A DNA stretch of 64,000 nt. Source: G965222535 sp965222535 (GTDB taxonomy: Bacteria > Pseudomonadota > Gammaproteobacteria > HK1). The stretch covers positions 1,488,001-1,552,000 of the forward strand of contig OZ244957.1 of the NCBI GenBank assembly GCA_965222535.1, given 5' to 3'. Positions 58,365 to 64,000 of this stretch are shown here, in pieces; position 1 is the first letter of the stretch, and each line of letters starts with the position of its first letter. The position numbers and the translations under genes are program-made. A model generated the notes under the pieces. It had not been told where the DNA came from and did no database searches. It saw only the letters and a program-made list of their open reading frames with translations.

Positions 58365-61151
58365 TCAGGATTGAGGCTCTTTGCTGACCGAAACGCAGTT
58401 ATTGATTCCCAGATCTTCGATGATCTGTATGAGTTCGCTCTGGAAGGCGTTGGCGATCGCCGCGTCAACGCTGACGCTGAGAGTGATGGCCGCCTTCAGG
58501 CCGTCGCCGGAACGCAATTTCGGGATTAGCTTGCTACCCATGCGGTTCCACATTTCCGGCGGCACCTTGCCCGCAATGCAGATAGTGTGGCGCGCCCCAG
58601 CAATTTCTGGTGCGCCCTGCGCGGCGGGTTGCGGGGCGTCTGCTACGCCGCCCCCCTGAGGGTGCACGGTCGCCGCCGCTGCCGCCGCCACTTTGAGCGG
58701 CGTGGCGGGCATCGTCAGTGCGGCGGCTGTTTCCTTGCGCAACAGGAACACCCCGGCCTCGAACGTTACCTCGTCGGGGTCGATCGCTTCCTTGAACCAG
58801 ATGCGTTGGTAGGTAGCGTCTGGCTGTTCCCCAGAGGCGAGGCCAAACTCGCCCTTTTCCACGCATTCGACGATCTTATTTTTGAGGGTGTGGTCGGGAT
58901 CGAACAGCCGTGTCAGGGTGCCGTTGAGGAAGCTCTGGCGCAGGCCCGAGAGCGGCCAAGCACCCGTCGCTATAAGCGCGGGCGGCCAGTTGCGCTCCAC
59001 ATAGCCTGCGCCGACGGATTCGCTGAGCAGCGCCTGCGATTTGAGTGCCGTGGTGATGCGTCCGCACAGGCTCTCGCTGCTGCTGGCGTGCCCCACGCCA
59101 AGGTCATAGTGCGCGATCCCGTCCGTTTGATCCTTATCAGCCAGCACCACATAGCGGTAGTCGCCCCAGATCTGGTCGCGGGCGACATCCTTGGCCTCGG
59201 CCGTCTTGTGCTTCAGGTCGGTTCGATCAAAATCGCTGCCCAAGGTGCCGGCGGCGACCTCTTGGGTGACGCGCTGCCAAGCCAGCCAGCGCGCTACCTT
59301 CTCTTGCAGCGTGCGCCCCGGTTCCTTGAGCGTGAACACCAACGCGCCCGGATAGAGGCGCGGTGCGGTGCCGCGGTGCTGCGTCCATTTGGCGATCTCC
59401 TTGCGCACCGCGGCATCATCGCCACTGGCGTTTTCTGGCTCGCTTACCACCAAGGTCAGCCGCGGTAGGTCGGTGATGGCGCTGCTGTCGGTGGGAAAGA
59501 AGACACGCGGGATATTCGCCCCCGCATTGAACTCCCCCTCGATCAGATCGCGCAGGGCGGGTTTGATCTCGCTGTCTTCATCGAGTGCCGCGCGGCGATC
59601 GTTGACCACCTTTTGCAATGTCGGCGTGTGACCTATCTTGAAGCCATCGCTACCGACTTTGCGCAGGTAATAGGCGCGGCCTTCTAGGGTCAGGGCCGCA
59701 TTGTCCACCGAGGTGGTATCAACCCCGGGCTCACCGAGGGCAAAGCGCAACTCCATCCGGTGGGCGACCTTGTTCACCTGACCGCCAGAGGACTCGAACA
59801 AGATGGTAGTGCCGACGCGGCGGTGGATATCGCGCAGCGCCCCGGTGGCGTCCGCATCGAGGGCGCGTGCGTGGGCTTGCTCGCCGGCGATGTCGGAGTG
59901 GATAGCGGCAGATAGGCGCTCCTCGCCGACCTGCCCCAAGACCGTGCTGAGGAATTGCGGATCGTCGAGCGGTGCTGAGCCGAGGGTAATCAACGGCTCG
60001 TCGCGTGCCTTGGAAAAAGCGTCCCGGTAGGCACCGGAGAGCCACTGCGCCAGCATCGCCAGCGTGCCTCGCGTCTGTTGGAACTGCGCCAGCGCCTGCC
60101 ATTTGCGCTGAAACACCGACAGCGTGGCGGGATGGAAGGGGTAGCAGGCGGCAAAGCGTTGGCGCAGGCGGGTACGCGCTTGGGTCTCGGTATTGGCGCT
60201 GTCCACCGCCGTCCACTCGGGCGGCAACTGCGCGCGGCGCTCGAAGCACCAGTCGGCGTAAGCCTTGGCGACCTTGGTGCGCGTCCGCTCGTCGCCCAGC
60301 GTATCAAACAGGCGGCGGCGCACCACCTCGCTGATTTCGGCCTCGTCGTTGGCGATCAAATCCTTGGCAACGCGGCGCACCACTTTGGTAATCCGCTCCT
60401 GCCACAGTAAGTCGAAGTCGGTCATCTCAACTTCGCTGCGCGGCAGGCTGATCACCGCCGCGCTATGGGTGGTGGCTGTCATGGCGATGGTCAGGTTCTG
60501 GATGAAGGCATGAAACGGCTCGGCCAAGGTACGGTGGCGGTTGATGAAGTTCAACACTTCGTCAAACAGGACCAGCACCGGCGCGTCCGCGGCGGCGAAA
60601 ATGCGCCCGAGCGCGGCGGTGCCGGGCGGCGCCTGCCTGGCATCCTTGCCCAGTGCGGCAACGCCGGCATCCCCGGCGATCTGCCGCGCTAAGTCGATCC
60701 ACGGCATCTCGTGCCCGGCCTGCGGATCCCAAGCGCTGCCGACAAACACCGCCACCTTGGCGTGGGGTGCTTTGCCGATCCGTGCCCGCTGGAGCAGCTC
60801 TGCCACCCCATCCAGCTTAGCGACGTCCGTACCCGCGGTGGCGATATGATACAGCGTCGCCAAGGTGTGCGTTTTGCCGCCGCCGAACTGGGTCATCAGC
60901 GCCGTTACTGGCGGGGCGTTGAGCGTCTGCCCAGCCAAACGCCGCAGCACCATGCCGGTGTGTTCGCGCAGCGCCCGCGTAAAGCAGGTGCGGGCGAAGA
61001 ACTGCCGCGGGTCGAGGTAGTCGGCGGGTGCGTTGCCCGCCACCACTTGTTCAAGGTCGATGGCGAACGCGGCGGGGTCGAAAGAGCGCCCCTCGCGCAC
61101 CTCCGCACGCGGGATGGCAGCGTGGTACCAAGGGGTTAGTTTGGACGGCAT
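58365..61151 (-). CDS. DUF499 AAA ATPase of a defence-like system
   Basis: 928 residues. P-loop TQFGGGKTH (87-95), Walker B VLVLFDEVLNFI (D197, E198), SLPRSEVEM and the family text YPFHPATLSVFQRKWQALAQFQQTRGTLAMLAQWL identify a DUF499 ATPase (COG1483), related to the large BrxC/PglY ATPases. The C-terminal ~200 residues include a domain with TICIAGKVPPEMWNRMGSKLIPKLRSG. AAGGAG sits 8 nt before the ATG. In this family the ATPase accompanies a DUF1156 methylase, as here. It is the last gene of the operon and is separated from the nuclease gene by a dispersed repeat. Confidence 0.9.
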   Translation of the reverse strand: MPSKLTPWYHAAIPRAEVREGRSFDPAAFAIDLEQVVAGNAPADYLDPRQFFARTCFTRALREHTGMVLRRLAGQTLNAPPVTALMTQFGGGKTHTLATLYHIATAGTDVAKLDGVAELLQRARIGKAPHAKVAVFVGSAWDPQAGHEMPWIDLARQIAGDAGVAALGKDARQAPPGTAALGRIFAAADAPVLVLFDEVLNFINRHRTLAEPFHAFIQNLTIAMTATTHSAAVISLPRSEVEMTDFDLLWQERITKVVRRVAKDLIANDEAEISEVVRRRLFDTLGDERTRTKVAKAYADWCFERRAQLPPEWTAVDSANTETQARTRLRQRFAACYPFHPATLSVFQRKWQALAQFQQTRGTLAMLAQWLSGAYRDAFSKARDEPLITLGSAPLDDPQFLSTVLGQVGEERLSAAIHSDIAGEQAHARALDADATGALRDIHRRVGTTILFESSGGQVNKVAHRMELRFALGEPGVDTTSVDNAALTLEGRAYYLRKVGSDGFKIGHTPTLQKVVNDRRAALDEDSEIKPALRDLIEGEFNAGANIPRVFFPTDSSAITDLPRLTLVVSEPENASGDDAAVRKEIAKWTQHRGTAPRLYPGALVFTLKEPGRTLQEKVARWLAWQRVTQEVAAGTLGSDFDRTDLKHKTAEAKDVARDQIWGDYRYVVLADKDQTDGIAHYDLGVGHASSSESLCGRITTALKSQALLSESVGAGYVERNWPPALIATGAWPLSGLRQSFLNGTLTRLFDPDHTLKNKIVECVEKGEFGLASGEQPDATYQRIWFKEAIDPDEVTFEAGVFLLRKETAAALTMPATPLKVAAAAAATVHPQGGGVADAPQPAAQGAPEIAGARHTICIAGKVPPEMWNRMGSKLIPKLRSGDGLKAAITLSVSVDAAIANAFQSELIQIIEDLGINNCVSVSKEPQS

Positions 61152-61167
61152 CGTGGTTCTCCTTAAG

Positions 61168-61262
61168 GGGCTTGTCTATTGGGGGAAGGGTTATAAGTCA
61201 ATAGCTTACGTTACAGGTGATCATGCCCCTTTTCCCAAACCCGCAGTTTTTCGAGGGGCCTT
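61168..61262. repeat. Dispersed repeat, family A, inside the DUF1156/DUF499 operon
   Basis: GGGGCTTGTCTATTGGGGGAAGGG, TTATAAGTCAATAGCTTA, CGTTACAGGTGATC, CCCCTTTTCCC and GTTTTTCGAGGGGCC. It is the closest match to the copies at 4106 and 11376. It lies between the nuclease stop and the DUF499 ribosome-binding site. Confidence 0.65.
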
Positions 61263-62203
61263 TAGGGGCAACGCACTTTAGCGAAAAAATCCAGTGCCGG
61301 TTTTTTCAATCGGGCGAGGTTAGCATAAGCCACCGGCGCAAAATCCTGCTGCTGATCGCAGACGTGGTAGCGCAGCCCGTCGGTAACGATGAAGTCGCAG
61401 CCGACACCCAGACGGGTTACGTAATCCTGTGCTTGCTGTTTTGCACCTTCAAGGCCACTGCCAAAGCGTTTGGCTTCGAGCACGAAACGGCAGTGCGCCG
61501 AAGTACGCGGCAGCGTGCCAAACAGCGCGACGTCAATGTGGTGCCATTCCACGGCGATCCGCTCGGGCGGCCAGCCGAGGGCACGCAACAAGGGCACGAC
61601 CAAATGGGTGACAATCTCGCTCTCGTTGGGTGCCTCGCCAAAACACGCCGGATCAGCGTAGAGTGCGGCGAGGTCGCACGCCAAACCGACCACCTCACGG
61701 AGTGCCTTGGGTGCCTCGTCAAGCGCCTCTTGGACGGGCGGCAAAGCCGGCAGCGGTGCCGTCTGCCAGTGGGTGAAGCCGGAGGCCAGGTAGGTCTTGG
61801 CATAGTTTGCTACCGCCCTATTTTGCACCAGCGAGCAGGGGTTGGTGCCAAATACGGGGCTGTCAAAGCGGTACGGCTCGGGCAGGCGAAACCAGCGTAC
61901 GCGGCGGGCATGGCGCAGATCCAAACCGTCCACGTCATCAAACGCCTCAAGGCATTGGTAGCCGCCGGCAACCAGCCCGATTGCCTCCACCGTGTCATTG
62001 GCGGTACGCAGCAGCACTAGGTCGCCTTCACGCAGCGCCGCGGCAAAACGCCGCACGGGATCCGCTGATGGGCCACTATCGCGCTGATCCGGACGGCCTT
62101 TGCCAATCAGTGCCACGCCGTACTTCAGGAAAACCTCGGCATAACGGCGGCGCTGCATTCCGCCGCAGATCTGCCACACCGCTGGGGGGCGTCCAGCGTT
62201 CAT
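61262..62203 (-). CDS. PUA/EVE-like domain fused to a PD-(D/E)XK nuclease
   Basis: 313 residues from the ATG at 62203, which has GAGGTACCG just upstream and lies 13 nt after the methylase stop. N-terminal part (about 15-105): LKYGVALIGKG, FAAALREGDLVLLRTANDTVEAIGLVAGGYQCLEAFDDVDGLDLRHARRVRWF, the pattern of a PUA-like (EVE/YTH-like) modified-base reader (inference). C-terminal part (about 190-295): a nuclease fold with NESEIVTHLVVPLLRALGW, D224 in HHIDVALFG and E243-x-K245 in FVLEAK, like the N-terminal domain of HsdR. This fits a modification-sensing nuclease working with the flanking methylase and ATPase. Confidence 0.8.
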   Translation of the reverse strand: MNAGRPPAVWQICGGMQRRRYAEVFLKYGVALIGKGRPDQRDSGPSADPVRRFAAALREGDLVLLRTANDTVEAIGLVAGGYQCLEAFDDVDGLDLRHARRVRWFRLPEPYRFDSPVFGTNPCSLVQNRAVANYAKTYLASGFTHWQTAPLPALPPVQEALDEAPKALREVVGLACDLAALYADPACFGEAPNESEIVTHLVVPLLRALGWPPERIAVEWHHIDVALFGTLPRTSAHCRFVLEAKRFGSGLEGAKQQAQDYVTRLGVGCDFIVTDGLRYHVCDQQQDFAPVAYANLARLKKPALDFFAKVRCP

Positions 62204-62216
62204 CGGTACCTCGCGC

Positions 62217-64000
62217 TCATCGCGGCAGCACCAGCAGCAGCGCATCGAGCAGGCGCCTTTCCTCGCAGCCCTTGGGGTAGAGTGCCGAGAGGGCGTTGGC
62301 GAGGCGCAGGAACCCCCCGCCGCGATCCTGCTCGGCTTTCAGCAGGGCGCGCAAGGCGTGGGCGTGCCCGGCACGCTGCAACAACATCGCCGTATGCACG
62401 CGATCCAGCGTGGTGACGCTGCTCTGTACCGCGGCAGCGGCGTCAATCGCTGCCTTCTTTGCGGTGGGGCGGGTGCGCTTTGCGGCGGCGGCGCCCCTGT
62501 CGAGGGATAGCTCGCCCTGCGTGCTGCTCTCTAGCCGCGCGGCAGTGGCGCTGGCACCCGCTTTGCCGAACAGTTGTTCGGCACGCTTAGCCACCGGCAG
62601 CAGGTGCACCACGCCTTTGTCAAGTTTGATGATACGCTGGCTCGCAAGATCGATCCCCATCGGCTGGGCGATGCGGCGGACGATGTCAAACGGCAGGCTG
62701 AAGCTCTTGCCGTTACCGTTGCTCTTGCCGTTGCCGTTACCGTTACCATTGCCGTTGCCGTTGCCTTTGCCCTTGCCGTTACCGTTGCCGTTGCCGTTGG
62801 CGGGCGTGCTGCTCCGCAGCGTCCACAGGAACAACGCCGTCAGGCGTGCGTCCGCTTCTAGGGCGTCGGTGGTCGCCGCGTCGCTGCCGAGCACCCGCTC
62901 CAGGGCCGCACGGCTCACCACTTCCCAGACTTTTTCGAGGTATTCGGGCAAGCCGACCGCGTGGCCGGCGGCAGTCTCGACTGCGGCGTAGCGGCTAAAC
63001 ACCTCCAGTGCCGGGCCGATGCAGGCAAACACTAGGTCAGCACCATGAATCCCCTCGCCCTGCAAGCGTTCAAACCACGCCGCGACACGCTGCTGCAACC
63101 CGCGCAGCACCGCTGCCCATTCGCCGATCGATGCCTCCTTGGGGCGCGGGCGGCAGATCAGATGGATACTGGTGGCAAGCGCCGCGGAGTCGCGTGCCCG
63201 CAGGCGCGATGCCATCTCGGTGGCAATTGGCCAAGAGGCGGTGATCGTCCAGCCGCCGCGGATCAGGCCAGACAGCAATGCCTCCCAGCCGGCGGTGGTC
63301 TTGTGGGCGAACACCACCGTACCGATGCCGTCCTCGCGCAGGATGCGGCGTCCTTCGGCAAAGGCTGCCGCCATGCCGCCTTCAAAGAATTGTTGGTCTT
63401 TTTCTGGGTAGCGCACCGCGTCCCAGTGCCTCATCTCGCACAGTTCTAACCTTTTGGGGGTTAGTTGGTTGTCGGGGTCAAAGGGGTCACGTAACAGTGG
63501 ATGGTTGGGCAGCGCACGCTTCAGCCAGACGAAAAAGAAATCCGAAAGATCTGCGTAGGGAATGGCAAAGTAGTAGGGCGGGTCGGTGAACCACACCCCG
63601 GCGCTGTGGTCAGGCAGTGGATGCTCGGTGGCATCCGCGGATTGGACTTGGGCAGGTTTTTGCAATGGCTGATTGACCACCTGCGTAAGCCACTCAGTCT
63701 GCGTCTGAAAATCACCAGTAGAGCCACCAATGGGGTTAGACTCAGCAAAATCCCATACGATTGGTAACGCTTGACGACCAAATGTGTCCATAAGTGACTC
63801 TCCAGAGGTCTTCCACCGGCAACCAGTGCTGTTCTGCATGGAAACCTTATCCACGCAAAACGCCATTGTTGTCCGTACCACATCGCCGTCCTCACTGGAC
63901 CACTTCCGCACCAACCTCACCAACGCCACCAACGCTACCTTCTGGCGGGCGGTGAACAGGTCGCCCCAAGTATTCATTCCATAAAGCGGTACGTTGAAGA
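62217..64000 (-). CDS. DUF1156 (COG1743-type) adenine-specific DNA methylase, partial
   Basis: The frame is open to the right edge (FNVPLYGMNTWGDLFTARQ), so the N-terminal part, where COG1743 proteins carry DUF1156 and a zinc-ribbon, lies outside. Visible: the catalytic motif DPPY in WFTDPPYYFAIPYADLSDFFFVWLKR (about 63570-63590), AFAEGRRILREDGIGTVVFAHKTTAGWEALLSGL, and FACIGPALEVFSRYAAVE. An odd low-complexity linker of Gly-Asn-Gly-Lys is coded by a hexanucleotide-like run at 62709-62800, and the last ~100 residues form a helical tail ending RRLLDALLLVLPR. First visible gene of the methylase-nuclease-ATPase operon. Confidence 0.88.
   Translation of the reverse strand, partial: FNVPLYGMNTWGDLFTARQKVALVALVRLVRKWSSEDGDVVRTTMAFCVDKVSMQNSTGCRWKTSGESLMDTFGRQALPIVWDFAESNPIGGSTGDFQTQTEWLTQVVNQPLQKPAQVQSADATEHPLPDHSAGVWFTDPPYYFAIPYADLSDFFFVWLKRALPNHPLLRDPFDPDNQLTPKRLELCEMRHWDAVRYPEKDQQFFEGGMAAAFAEGRRILREDGIGTVVFAHKTTAGWEALLSGLIRGGWTITASWPIATEMASRLRARDSAALATSIHLICRPRPKEASIGEWAAVLRGLQQRVAAWFERLQGEGIHGADLVFACIGPALEVFSRYAAVETAAGHAVGLPEYLEKVWEVVSRAALERVLGSDAATTDALEADARLTALFLWTLRSSTPANGNGNGNGKGKGNGNGNGNGNGNGKSNGNGKSFSLPFDIVRRIAQPMGIDLASQRIIKLDKGVVHLLPVAKRAEQLFGKAGASATAARLESSTQGELSLDRGAAAAKRTRPTAKKAAIDAAAAVQSSVTTLDRVHTAMLLQRAGHAHALRALLKAEQDRGGGFLRLANALSALYPKGCEERRLLDALLLVLPR
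62709..62800 (-). repeat. In-frame hexanucleotide microsatellite in the methylase gene
   Basis: About fifteen imperfect copies of GGTAAC/GGCAAC-type six-base units, coding (Gly-Asn)n with Lys and Ser interruptions. All units are multiples of three, so changes in copy number would alter linker length without shifting the frame. Confidence 0.85.

Noticed and set aside
58587..59468. 293-codon plus-strand frame inside the DUF499 gene
   Set aside because: Antisense shadow of a gene with clear ATPase motifs.
62709..62800. Considered as a CRISPR-like array
   Set aside because: Units are six bases without spacers and encode an in-frame Gly-Asn linker; it is a microsatellite.

Overview
The window reads as chromosome of a Gram-negative bacterium, most likely a gammaproteobacterium (inference from the style of PhoB/PhoR, the DUF3333-type PstA, KsgA, an SSB ending in the acidic tip DDDDIPF, an LpxL-family acyltransferase and an outer-membrane autotransporter). 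GC content is moderately high in the housekeeping genes and clearly lower in some accessory stretches. The giant leucine-rich-repeat autotransporter, two restriction/defence-like loci and many dispersed intergenic repeats would suit a host-associated or marine particle-associated organism, but that is inference.

Layout. 1-4.0 kb: branched-chain amino acid ABC transporter (livK-livH-livM-livG, minus strand; livG runs off the left edge), with a strong intrinsic-terminator-like palindrome just upstream of livK. 4.4-6.4 kb: rpsT and a leuC without leuD. 6.4-13.7 kb: phosphate regulon, with phoB-phoR divergent from pstS-pstC-pstA-pstB and a clear Pho box before pstS; phoU is not present. 14.3-17.2 kb: cupin, rpe, a small Cys-rich lipoprotein and the ctpA protease. 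17.6-22.8 kb: a putative catabolic cluster (Rieske oxygenase, glyoxalase, cupin, GlnT-type glutamine synthetase with an N-terminal zinc-finger extension, MetX-like hydrolase). 22.8-31.2 kb: type I restriction-modification operon whose hsdS is fused in frame to MNT nucleotidyltransferase and HEPN domains, followed by hsdR and an N-terminally truncated OLD-like ATPase/TOPRIM gene. 31.2-33.1 kb: a 2OG-Fe(II) oxygenase and a PA0069-type radical SAM protein. 33.7-41.5 kb: one 2597-residue repeat-built surface autotransporter. 42.0-45.6 kb (minus): lysY, a class II amidotransferase, lysZ and lysJ, i.e. the LysW carrier-protein type of lysine/ornithine pathway, without lysW or lysX in view. 46-52.4 kb: membrane protein, AcuI/YhdH reductase, LpxL-like acyltransferase, sarcosine oxidase soxA-soxG. 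52.4-56.2 kb: tRNA-Arg(CCG) and a lower-GC patch with small hypotheticals, a DUF2335 protein, a frameshifted gene, and higBA next to a degenerate copy of the ksgA 3' end. 56.4-58.3 kb: ksgA and ssb. 58.4-64 kb (minus): DUF1156 DNA methylase (cut by the right edge), a PD-(D/E)XK nuclease fused to a PUA/EVE-like domain, and a DUF499 AAA ATPase: a defence-like system.

Almost every long intergenic space holds members of a mosaic family of dispersed repeats. They share blocks around a CTATTGGGGGAAGGG core, hairpins flanked by TTAATCC and GGAGA whose arms differ between copies but stay self-complementary, and a second palindromic module built around GCTGACC/GGTCAGC. Some lie inside operons (between pstC and pstA, and between the DUF499 gene and the nuclease). 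Together with the HsdS-MNT-HEPN fusion these are the most unusual things here.
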